40,824 nucleotides of DNA from Syntrophaceae bacterium. Its GTDB lineage: Bacteria; Desulfobacterota; Desulfomonilia; Desulfomonilales; Desulfomonilaceae. Location of the stretch: NCBI GenBank assembly GCA_031292235.1, contig JARLHM010000210.1, positions 1-40,824 on the forward strand, read 5' to 3'. Made by a program: the position numbers and the translations under genes. This document shows positions 25,233-32,349 of this stretch, piece after piece (within the stretch, counting starts at the first letter, position 1; each line of letters starts with the position of its first letter). A model generated the notes under the pieces. It was not told the DNA's origin and searched no databases. It saw only the letters and a program-made list of their open reading frames with translations.

Positions 25233-25565
25233 TACATGCCTTTCCAGCAATCAGATCAAATCGCGTTTGTTAATATGGTCTGTCTACGTTGAGAATGTGC
25301 TGCTGATGCTGCGTCGCAGCATTGTTCACCCGACAAAAACAATAATGAACCGATAGGCTGCAGGTTCGCCAATTTTGGTTCTCATGCTTTCCGTCATGAG
25401 TCGTTGGGAAGTGCTAAATCAAGATCGCAAGGCCTCGGTAATCTCACAAAAATTGCATGAAACGCGACCCGAGGAAACAATGGAACTTACAGCCCAGACG
25501 CCTTTGACGTAACCAGGAATTTCAGATCTCGTCCCATTTTCCACAAGTCCCTTAACATGACCAAA

Positions 25566-25595
25566 ATTATCAACTTTTTGTGGTAGTCAAGTCAA
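25566..25595 (-). promoter_or_regulatory. Predicted promoter of the ubiX-pps-ubiD series
   Basis: On the minus strand, TTGACT (25595-25590, 5 of 6 consensus bases) is followed by 18 nt and GATAAT (25571-25566, 5 of 6). The LysR-type operator begins 11 bp upstream of the -35 box. Its centre is then at about -60, the usual place for LysR-family activators. The start of transcription would be near 25559. Confidence 0.6.
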
Positions 25596-25606
25596 GATAG
25601 AAAAAG

Positions 25607-25632
25607 TTATATGTCTATAAGGCTATCTTATA
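25607..25632. promoter_or_regulatory. LysR-type operator, tripartite (second copy)
   Basis: The site reads TTATA, 4 nt, TATAAG, 5 nt, CTTATA. It has two overlapping inverted repeats: TTATA/TATAA and TATAAG/CTTATA. The half-sites and both spacers match those at 14182-14207, while the spacer bases differ (TGTC and GCTAT here, CTTT and AAAAA there). That pattern is expected of a true protein-binding site. It lies 28 bp before the LysR start codon, so it may also control that gene. Confidence 0.72.
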
Positions 25633-25660
25633 CTATACTTTGGCAAAGTGAGGTTTCGGC

Positions 25661-26581
25661 ATGGCAATCAACCTCAAGCACCTCGAAACATTCTATCATT
25701 TCTGCCAGTTTCATAGCATGACTCGCGCTGCTGAAATTACGAATGTCAGTCAATCAGCGATCTCTCAACAAATCCAACTGTTCCAAGAAGAATGCGCTGT
25801 AAAATTGTTCTATCGCGAAGGAAACCAATACAAGCTTACAGATGTTGGGGAATCAATATTTTTGTTGGGCAAGGTCATATTTGCTCGGCTAGGGCAAATT
25901 GAGTCTCTGCTTGATGAAGCGAGAAGACCGAGTTCTGGTGTATTGAGAATTGGAACAACCAAAGATTATGCTGTGACTCTTATGCCGGAACTGGTCTCAA
26001 AGTTTCAAGATCAGTTCCCCCAAATTCTGGTGAAATTGAACGAGGGAAACTCGTTTGATTTATTGGCCCGCTTGAGGAACCGAAAAGAAGATTTGGTTGT
26101 CGTCGCTAGAACAAACTATGACTCTTGTTTTAAGGCATTTCCTTTTGCAATTGTCGAACTAGTGCTCGTTGCCAGGCCCGACCATCCACTGTCTCAACGG
26201 GGGCCGGTTTCCATAAAGGACCTGAGCGGCGAACTATTGATAATACGTGAACAGGGCTCGGGGTCTAGAGACGCTATCCTGAAAAAACTTGGAGAATACG
26301 ATGTGAAACCTTCCGCAATCATAGAGTCAGGTAGTTTGAGTTTCATCTTGGCCTATGTTGAACGCCGCATGGGGGTTTCTTTCGTCATGGCTAACGAGGT
26401 GGCTGAAGAGCTTTCCAAAGGTGTCTTGAAAAAGATTGACCTTGTCGAAGGCAACATTCGGTTCCCCGCAGACATTGTAGTCCTTCGAGAAAAGCCCATG
26501 ATGGCGCCAGTCCGAAAGTTTCTAAGAATAGCTATCAGGAAGCGAGAAGAGAATTCTCTGGACGAAATCGTTAAACAGTGA
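25661..26581 (+). CDS. LysR-family transcriptional regulator (second)
   Basis: 306 residues, with GAGG 7-8 nt before ATG. The helix-turn-helix region is LKHLETFYHFCQFHSMTRAA then EITNVSQSAISQQIQLFQ. The effector domain starts near residue 90 with VLRIGTTKDYAVTLMPELVS and contains DLVVVARTNYDSCFKAFPF and IIREQGSGSRDAILKKL. The layout is close to the LysR at 14212, including the RIGTTK/KIGSTK and EQGSGSR/EKGSGTR pairs, so the two are paralogues. It diverges from the ubiX series and is followed by a UPF0261 gene on the same strand. Probable role: activator of the divergent series in response to substrate or an intermediate. Confidence 0.92.
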   Translation: MAINLKHLETFYHFCQFHSMTRAAEITNVSQSAISQQIQLFQEECAVKLFYREGNQYKLTDVGESIFLLGKVIFARLGQIESLLDEARRPSSGVLRIGTTKDYAVTLMPELVSKFQDQFPQILVKLNEGNSFDLLARLRNRKEDLVVVARTNYDSCFKAFPFAIVELVLVARPDHPLSQRGPVSIKDLSGELLIIREQGSGSRDAILKKLGEYDVKPSAIIESGSLSFILAYVERRMGVSFVMANEVAEELSKGVLKKIDLVEGNIRFPADIVVLREKPMMAPVRKFLRIAIRKREENSLDEIVKQ

Positions 26582-26640
26582 GAACTAAAAACACAGTTTT
26601 CGCACTCATCTGACTCACAATCCTTATGCATGAGGTTTCA

Positions 26641-27852
26641 ATGAACCCAATCGTAGCAATCGTCGGAACATTGGACACAAAAGGAGAAGAAGTGGAGTTC
26701 ATGAGGGATGAACTCTCACATCACGCATGTAGCGCGATAGTGATCGACGTTGGAACGCTTCATCCTCCAATGTGTACAGCGGACATTTCTCGTACAGATG
26801 TCGCTCTGGCGGCTGGTACTACTATAGAGGACATATATCGAAGGGGCGACAGGAGGTACGCTGTAGAAAACATGGTCCTCGGAGCGGCCTCAATAGTCAA
26901 ACAGCTTCACCATGTCGGTCGTTTGTCCGGAATCGTGTCCGTTGGAGGAGGAACTGGAACCCACATCGGGACGGGGGTAATGAGAAGCCTGCCACTTGGG
27001 GTCCCGAAGCTTATGGTGTCCACTGTCGCATCCCGAGATATGAGCAAACTAATTGGAACTAAGGATATTACGGTAATGCACTCCGTTGTTGATATTCTCG
27101 GTCTCAATCCCATTAGCAGGAAGATACTTTCCAATGCGGTTGCAGCCATAGCGGGCATGGCTTTCGATTCCCGAAAGATCGACTCTGAAAAACCTATCGT
27201 AGGCTTGACCTCTTTTGGTTTTATCACGAAAGGGGCGATGCATGTCAAAGCCAAGCTTGAAGAAAAGGGCTACGAAGTAGCTCCTTTCCACGCAAATGGA
27301 ATTGGCGGCATGGCTATGGAAGATCTGATAGAACAGGGCGTCATCAATGCTGTTGTGGATTTTGCGCTCCATGAATTCGCTGATTTTCTTTATGGTGGCT
27401 ATTGCGGCGATATTGGGACGAACAGGCTAGAAACCGCCGGCCGCCTGGGTTTACCGCAAGTGCTGGTTCCTGGTGGCCTCGATTGTGTAGTGATGGAATT
27501 CGACTCAAGGGAAACGATGCCGACTCATCTGCGCGATCGCGCTGTTTTTTGGTACGACTTCAGATCCGGTGTCAGAACGTCGGCTGAGGACATGCTTAGG
27601 CTTGCCGGAATAATTTCGGAAAAGTTAAACCGTTCGCAGGGTCCTACCAAGGTGGTTATTCCGATGGGAGGCTTTTCGGAAGCGGACGCCGCAGGGGCTC
27701 CTTTGCATGATCAGAATGCCGATCAGATCTTTGTTTCCGAGCTTCGAACTCGACTCGATTCCAAAATAGAAATCATAGAAATTGAGGCGCATATCAACGA
27801 CGAGAATTTTGCTGAAGCGGTTGTAAATATTTTGGACCCAATGATCCGATAA
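26641..27852 (+). CDS. UPF0261 / Tm-1-like ATP-binding protein (second)
   Basis: 403 residues from ATG 26641, chosen because TGAGG lies 5 nt upstream; an in-frame ATG 15 nt earlier has no ribosome site. IVAIVGTLDTKGEEVEFMRD at the start, GIVSVGGGTGTHIGTGVMRS, LPLGVPKLMVSTVA and LPQVLVPGGLDCVVMEFDS are family features and match the protein at 16724 in order. The biochemical role of bacterial members is not established. The gene is 59 nt after the second LysR gene on the same strand, probably co-transcribed, so one UPF0261 protein goes with each regulated unit of this cluster. Confidence 0.87.
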   Translation: MNPIVAIVGTLDTKGEEVEFMRDELSHHACSAIVIDVGTLHPPMCTADISRTDVALAAGTTIEDIYRRGDRRYAVENMVLGAASIVKQLHHVGRLSGIVSVGGGTGTHIGTGVMRSLPLGVPKLMVSTVASRDMSKLIGTKDITVMHSVVDILGLNPISRKILSNAVAAIAGMAFDSRKIDSEKPIVGLTSFGFITKGAMHVKAKLEEKGYEVAPFHANGIGGMAMEDLIEQGVINAVVDFALHEFADFLYGGYCGDIGTNRLETAGRLGLPQVLVPGGLDCVVMEFDSRETMPTHLRDRAVFWYDFRSGVRTSAEDMLRLAGIISEKLNRSQGPTKVVIPMGGFSEADAAGAPLHDQNADQIFVSELRTRLDSKIEIIEIEAHINDENFAEAVVNILDPMIR

Positions 27853-28034
27853 CTCGTCTGACTTGTTTGACCTAGTCGCCGAGTATCAAGCTTTAGTATG
27901 CTTCGTCGGAATGTCTTTACCCCAACTCTACTCCCATGCCTAGACAACAAGAATAAAAAGAGCGATAAAGGGGAATAGACAAATTCAGTCTAGGTTCAAA
28001 CGAAAATCAGTACCCTTTTAGGGAGCCTCCCAAT

Positions 28035-28274
28035 ATGTATTGGAAATGTCCGAAATGTGGAAATAATAGGATAGTTGAGGTTTGCAACGGGGCCAAAGTT
28101 TTTTCCGAAATAGTTTTCATCGGTGATGAAATAGAACATGGAAACATTCGAATCGAGGATTGTGACTTTGTAGGATACGAGTGTGGAAAATGTGGTTACC
28201 GCCTACCGGCTACCTGTGAATCCGGTTTGTTGGATTACCTCGAATATCAGAGGATTTGCGACATCATTCAGTGA
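28035..28274 (+). CDS. Small zinc-ribbon-like protein
   Basis: 79 residues, with AGGGAG before ATG. Two CxxC pairs, WKCPKCGN near the start and YECGKCGYRLP near residue 53, suit a treble-clef or zinc-ribbon metal site. The middle part (VFSEIVFIGDEIEHGNIRIE) is strand-rich. No enzyme motif is present. It precedes another small unknown gene by 45 nt on the same strand, so the two may form a small operon. It is not part of the LysR-regulated series. The function is unknown; a metal-binding or nucleic-acid-binding accessory role is possible. Confidence 0.65.
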   Translation: MYWKCPKCGNNRIVEVCNGAKVFSEIVFIGDEIEHGNIRIEDCDFVGYECGKCGYRLPATCESGLLDYLEYQRICDIIQ

Positions 28275-28319
28275 CACCAGTTGGAAACGGGAAAATACCG
28301 AATAATGGAGCCCTTTTAA

Positions 28320-28535
28320 ATGACCGTTAACGAAAAAATTCTATTCGACGCGCTAAGACAAACGCTTGGGTTAATCAAGAATGTTTTGGAGGCTGCGGAC
28401 GCTGGAGCGTATGTCGCAGCCAATCTTGATTACATAGATATAGTGAATTCCGACGCGATTGACGCTCTATCAACTGTGGACCCAACCATTACGGGAACAT
28501 GTGAAGGTGATTCCTGCAGATTCTCGATTTCCTAA
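28320..28535 (+). CDS. Small acidic protein of unknown function
   Basis: 71 residues, with a GGAG about 8 nt before ATG. The first half is a likely helix (EKILFDALRQTLGLIKNVLE). The second half is acidic (YIDIVNSDAIDALSTVD) and ends with a C-x4-C pair (TGTCEGDSCRFSIS). I do not recognise a family. It follows the zinc-ribbon gene by 45 nt and converges with the methyltransferase gene, whose stop is 29 nt away. Coding status rests on the ribosome site and position only. Confidence 0.5.
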   Translation: MTVNEKILFDALRQTLGLIKNVLEAADAGAYVAANLDYIDIVNSDAIDALSTVDPTITGTCEGDSCRFSIS

Positions 28536-28564
28536 ACACTATTGGCCAAACGGAATGCCTTGTT

Positions 28565-29413
28565 CTATGGTTTTCGAGCGATTACTAGAATATCCGAGGC
28601 CAACCGGGGATTACGATGGGCAAATCGTTTCGTGATTTCCCGATACCATTGAAAATTCTCAAATTCACGCATTAAACGGATACGATTCCGGAAAATCCGG
28701 AACCCTGTTATTTCAAGGATCTCAAATCCCGCTTCTTGAATCTCTTTAACCAAAGAATCAAAAGAATAAAAATTTATTCTGGAAGCTCTTGAAGACTTTT
28801 TCCAGTCGTATTCACAATCAAAGGCCACAGCTTCATCGGACCTGCGGATCCGTCTACCAATCTTTTTCAGTCTGGAAAGCAGGGTAGGGACTGTGTAAAT
28901 TGGGTTGTAAACGTATAACATGCCTGATGGTTTGATAACATGAAACAACTCGGCCAAGAGTTCCGGCGAGTTTTCGAGGTACATAAGGATTTCGTTGAGT
29001 ATAATCGCGTCAGCGGTGTGTTTTTTGATGGGCAATCGCTGAACGAGATTCGCCTGGACCAGTCCGGTGTAAGCGTCAGTGTCAGCGGCTTGCCTCAATT
29101 CATTCGGCCATAGTTCTAGCCCGAACCATTCCATGGCAGGGGTATGGTCACAGAACAGCGCCATGTTTCCAGGGCCACAGGCGAGATCTACCACTTTGAT
29201 CTGCGATCCCGGGGGTACCGCCGCAATCTGCTGAAGAGATTCCCGTATTTTTGAGAAATGGGCATACTTGAGCTTGGTTTCAAATCTGTTTTTGATTTCT
29301 ATGGACGGCAGAGTGCGCTCCTTGGATAAACAAATACGCGATACTTTGATGGGCTGGGGTTTCGATTGGAGTCCATCAGGCGGTATTATACCGTATCGCG
29401 CATACTTATCCAA
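28565..29413 (-). CDS. Class I SAM-dependent methyltransferase-like protein
   Basis: 282 residues if it starts at TTG 29413, which has no good ribosome site, so the true start is uncertain. Motif I is VVDLACGPGNMALF. Later LVQANLVQRLPIKKHTADAI and IILNEILMYLENSPELLAEL are the motif II and post-motif regions of the Rossmann methyltransferase fold, with IKPSGMLYVYNP as motif III. The C-terminal 90 residues are basic (KKIGRRIRRSDEA). Such proteins transfer a methyl group from S-adenosylmethionine. The substrate cannot be told. No operon partner is evident. It is transcribed towards the small plus-strand genes. Confidence 0.8.
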   Translation of the reverse strand: MDKYARYGIIPPDGLQSKPQPIKVSRICLSKERTLPSIEIKNRFETKLKYAHFSKIRESLQQIAAVPPGSQIKVVDLACGPGNMALFCDHTPAMEWFGLELWPNELRQAADTDAYTGLVQANLVQRLPIKKHTADAIILNEILMYLENSPELLAELFHVIKPSGMLYVYNPIYTVPTLLSRLKKIGRRIRRSDEAVAFDCEYDWKKSSRASRINFYSFDSLVKEIQEAGFEILEITGFRIFRNRIRLMREFENFQWYREITKRFAHRNPRLASDILVIARKP

Positions 29414-29456
29414 GTTATTAAAGTCACACGATAATTTGATAAGTTAATTAGTTATT

Positions 29457-29975
29457 TCATTTAATTGTAATCAAATATGAATCAGGTATATTGGTGTCAA
29501 GAGAGGTATTTATAAATGGGCTCAGTTCGGCGCTGAGCAACCCAGCAGCGTCTGTTTTAGATACAATAATGCCGCGTCGGGCAAATTCCAGGCCAAGCGA
29601 CTGGATAAGTGTGTTGTATAGTTTGATCTTTACCATGCCTTCTATGATTGGAGGTATAGAGAGTTGCTCAATATGGCTGACCGCAGAGCGCATGGAACTA
29701 TAATAACCCCCTCGTCGCATAGCGGCGCCTACGAACCCGGGCATAGCCCCCGAAAGCGCCAGTTCACAATTGTCTGTCACAATAGCGCTATCAATGTTGT
29801 CAACAGCTTTTCCATTCAGAAAAACAGTGGAAATCTTGACATCCACAAAATCGCTGGATAGTTTGAATTGGTCCTCGAGTAGCCGTCTGACGCTTACGCC
29901 GGTTAGAACTTTTACACAAAAACCTTTTTGCAGTATAGGGTACAGGATTTGAATAATCTTGTCGCTGTCAATCAT
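29457..29975 (-). CDS. Unknown protein next to AOR, with a MoaD-like central segment
   Basis: 172 residues, ATG 29975, weak ribosome site. Residues about 20-75 (VLTGVSVRRLLEDQFKLSS then STVFLNGKAVDNIDSAIV and CELALSGAMPG) resemble the strand-helix-strand and LNG turn of beta-grasp sulfur carriers. The MoaD-like protein at 32050 has SVNDVLKQMGLPV, LLINGRSGVKS and RLAVFPTIAGG at the same steps. Unlike MoaD, the chain continues for about 95 residues beyond AMPG (GAAMRRGGYYSSMRSAVSHI), so it cannot be thiocarboxylated there. No named family is recognised. It follows the AOR gene and its terminator on the same strand. Confidence 0.55.
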   Translation of the reverse strand: MIDSDKIIQILYPILQKGFCVKVLTGVSVRRLLEDQFKLSSDFVDVKISTVFLNGKAVDNIDSAIVTDNCELALSGAMPGFVGAAMRRGGYYSSMRSAVSHIEQLSIPPIIEGMVKIKLYNTLIQSLGLEFARRGIIVSKTDAAGLLSAELSPFINTSLDTNIPDSYLITIK

Positions 29976-29989
29976 GATTAGCTCGAAGC

Positions 29990-30025
29990 AAAAGGCGAAT
30001 CCCCTTTATTGAGCATGGATTCGCC
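29990..30025 (-). terminator. Intrinsic terminator after the AOR gene
   Basis: A perfect 9-bp stem, GGCGAATCC (29994-30002) with GGATTCGCC (30017-30025), encloses a 14-nt loop. Read on the minus strand it is followed directly by TTTT (29993-29990) and then GCTT. It lies 60 nt past the AOR stop codon at 30085. The start codon of the next gene (29975) is only 14 nt beyond, so that gene is either expressed by readthrough or not controlled from here. Confidence 0.72.
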
Positions 30026-30084
30026 CTGAATGTCATAATTCGATTTTCAAATTCGCCTCTATGTCGTTTGACAACAAATCTTTT

Positions 30085-31821
30085 CTAAAAGTTAAACACC
30101 TGGTCGAGTTCAGCGTCGGTAACCTTGAATTTGATGTTGTGAGGTGGCAACGCGTCACGAGTAAAGAAAGCCGGTAAACGATCGTGGGCGGAGGTGAATC
30201 CAGCCTTTATGTTGAATTCCCGCTCATTCCTGAGCACACTTTTCCCGAGGGCCGCGACATCTTCACCAGTCAGGTTGAGACCGTAGAATGCGTTGATCAT
30301 GTCAATTAGAGCCTGAAAGGTTTCTGGTTGGTCAAGTACCGCAAAAGCGATAAAAAGGCACATGCCAGTGGAATCTACCGCTGCTGTCGCGATCTGTAGA
30401 TTTCGAGACAGTTCAACCTGTCCTACCGGTGAAAGAGCGTCCGTTTTACCGCCAATACCGAGAATGTTTGATCCCACGGCGTAACCTGCCGTGTGGTCTG
30501 CTCCCATAGGACTTGTAGCGTAGGTGACGCCCATACCCTGAACGGCCCTGGGGTCATAGGCGGGAAGGGCCTGGTTCTTGACAACTGGCACACGCTCGAC
30601 CCCGAACACCTTTCCGGTCACGGCGGCCCCGCTTCCAAGAACACGGCCGAGGTCCGTGCCTTTTCCAACTTGATTTACGAAATTTATGGCAGCCTCACCA
30701 TCTCCAAATTTGGCTAGGCCCGCGTCCATTGCGACCCCGATAGCAACTCCCATTTCTATGGTGTCTACACCGTAATCGTCATCAAGCCGATCCAACATAG
30801 CGATTGTGTCGAGATCGTCAATGCCGCAGTTGCCGCCATGTGCCCATACAGTTTCATATTCAGGCTGCTTGGTCAGGTATTGGCCATATTTGTCCATATA
30901 AATGCCTGAACAACGCATTACGCACCCGCGATGGCAGCCGTGTGTGGGGTTGCCACCACGTTCTTTCTCCAGCGCTGCCTCTGTTTCTCCACTTATTTTG
31001 GTGTGACCTTCGAAGCGGCCCCACGTGAAGTTGTGAGTCGGATAACCACCGGCTTCATTAAGAATATTTGTAAGCACGTTAGTTCCGTACGCCGCAAGGC
31101 CTTCCCCTGTGACAGGGTGCTTTTTAAGGCCCTCGACCCAATTTTTGTTGGCTTCTTTGAATTTCTCTGGGTCCTTGGGTGGCCTCATTGTTAGACCCGT
31201 GTCGTCAAGGATGATCGCCTTTACGCCTTTTGAACCCATGACCGCTCCGGTTCCTCCGCGTCCAGCATGACGCGTAGGACGACATTCCATGTCAGTGCAT
31301 GCGATGGAAGCAGCGGCCAATTTCATTTCACCTGCCGGCCCGATTGACATGTAACTGACTTTGTCACCATATTTTGCTTTAAGTTTTTCAATGAGCGCGT
31401 AATTGCCTAATCCCTTCATGCGGTTATCGACTTCTATTTTTACACCATCCTTGTTTATGAAGATTGTGTAAATATCATTTGTCTTTGGTATGCCTTCCAG
31501 GACAATTGCCGCGTATCCAAGTTTGGCGAGAGTCTGGGAAGCCATGCCACCTGCGTTGGATTCCTTGATTCCTCCCGTAAGAGGACTCTTACATCCAACA
31601 GACAGACGACCCGAATTAGCTGCGATCGAACCACTTAGCAAGCCGGGGGCTATGATAAGCTTGTTTTCGGCTCCTAGCGCATGGCACAGCGGCGGGACTT
31701 CTTTGGCTACGATGGCGGATGTCAAAGCTCTACCGCCAAGGCCCGCATACTCACCTACTGGAACTAAGGCGGTCTTGGGACCTCCTTGCGCTCCCATGTC
31801 AACTCGTAAAATTTTTTCCAT
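30085..31821 (-). CDS. Aldehyde:ferredoxin oxidoreductase (tungsten enzyme family)
   Basis: 578 residues from ATG 31821, which has GGAGG 7 nt upstream; an upstream in-frame TTG is rejected. The N-terminal tungstopterin domain has GRLSVGCKSPLTGGIKESNA and HAGRGGTGAVMGSKGVKAII. The [4Fe-4S] cysteines are C296, C300 and C304 (GCHRGCVMRC), with C488 in STGMCLF. LPAYDPRAVQGMGVTYATS and ADHTAGYAVG are typical AOR segments. The enzyme oxidises aldehydes, or runs backwards on acids, with ferredoxin as electron partner. A MoaD-like protein is 228 nt upstream on the same strand. It could act on aromatic aldehydes, but it lies outside the LysR-regulated units. Confidence 0.93.
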   Translation of the reverse strand: MEKILRVDMGAQGGPKTALVPVGEYAGLGGRALTSAIVAKEVPPLCHALGAENKLIIAPGLLSGSIAANSGRLSVGCKSPLTGGIKESNAGGMASQTLAKLGYAAIVLEGIPKTNDIYTIFINKDGVKIEVDNRMKGLGNYALIEKLKAKYGDKVSYMSIGPAGEMKLAAASIACTDMECRPTRHAGRGGTGAVMGSKGVKAIILDDTGLTMRPPKDPEKFKEANKNWVEGLKKHPVTGEGLAAYGTNVLTNILNEAGGYPTHNFTWGRFEGHTKISGETEAALEKERGGNPTHGCHRGCVMRCSGIYMDKYGQYLTKQPEYETVWAHGGNCGIDDLDTIAMLDRLDDDYGVDTIEMGVAIGVAMDAGLAKFGDGEAAINFVNQVGKGTDLGRVLGSGAAVTGKVFGVERVPVVKNQALPAYDPRAVQGMGVTYATSPMGADHTAGYAVGSNILGIGGKTDALSPVGQVELSRNLQIATAAVDSTGMCLFIAFAVLDQPETFQALIDMINAFYGLNLTGEDVAALGKSVLRNEREFNIKAGFTSAHDRLPAFFTRDALPPHNIKFKVTDAELDQVFNF

Positions 31822-32049
31822 GGGTAATCCTCCATTCAATCAGGCAAAAAGACGAAGAAAGAAAAAGTCGGCAACGACATAGTGTCGCAAGACCCATAAA
31901 GAACACGATACGATATTGATGATATGATTTGGAGGTGGGGCAGTCAAGAAGAAATGACTAAAAAAGCTAATAATATATATATGTTATGCCTGTAGTGACA
32001 TAATAGGGGCGCTGTTAAAGAAGCGTTCCTGCTCTCGCAGAACACGAGG
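31822..32049. other. Upstream region of AOR with two dyads
   Basis: This gap between the MoaD-like and AOR genes has a 13-bp inverted repeat, CGACA-TAG-TGTCG (31875-31887). A second, looser one is TTATG-N10-CATAA (31984-32003), beside an AT-rich run at 31966-31983. Both would suit binding sites for an AOR regulator, but no known regulator was matched. Confidence 0.35.
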
Positions 32050-32289
32050 TCAACCGCCAGCTATGGTAGGAAATACGGCCAACCGATCTTTTTCGTGTAG
32101 CTCCTGACTCTTAACTCCTGACCTCCCATTGATTAAAAGAATCAGTGATATGTCGACGGGTAAGCCCATTTGTTTCAACACATCATTTACGGAAGCCTTT
32201 GGCTGGATCTCCAACTGGATCAGGTCTCCAGCCACAGATCCCGGAACGAACCGAGTCAACGACGCGTATATGATTAGGTCGATTTTCAT
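32050..32289 (-). CDS. MoaD/ThiS-family sulfur carrier protein
   Basis: 79 residues, ending TIAGG. The C-terminal Gly-Gly is the thiocarboxylation site of MoaD and ThiS. The beta-grasp order is clear: MKIDLIIYASLTRF, SVNDVLKQMGLPVD, LILLINGRSGVKS and DRLAVFPTIAGG. MoaD gives sulfur for the dithiolene of molybdopterin or tungstopterin. Its position upstream of AOR on the same strand points to a role in the tungsten cofactor, a frequent arrangement for AOR genes. A weak ribosome site (GAGAAG) precedes ATG. No MoaE or MoeB gene is in the window, so activation must rely on genes elsewhere. Confidence 0.85.
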   Translation of the reverse strand: MKIDLIIYASLTRFVPGSVAGDLIQLEIQPKASVNDVLKQMGLPVDISLILLINGRSGVKSQELHEKDRLAVFPTIAGG

Positions 32290-32349
32290 TTTCTTCTCGC
32301 TTACTATTGTCCGATATGTGTTTGTTGCGCAGCTTTTGGCGTTGCCGCC

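Larger units (their letters stand above)
25233..25660. other. Long intergenic region between divergent ubiX and LysR genes
   Basis: This 428-nt region has no convincing coding frame. It contains the predicted minus-strand promoter and the LysR-type operator near its right end. It also contains a perfect hairpin, ATGCTGC-GTC-GCAGCAT at 25306-25322, inside the predicted ubiX leader. The hairpin has no T-run on either side, so it is not a typical terminator. Two overlapping TTGACT boxes lie on the minus strand at 25585-25595. Confidence 0.5.
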
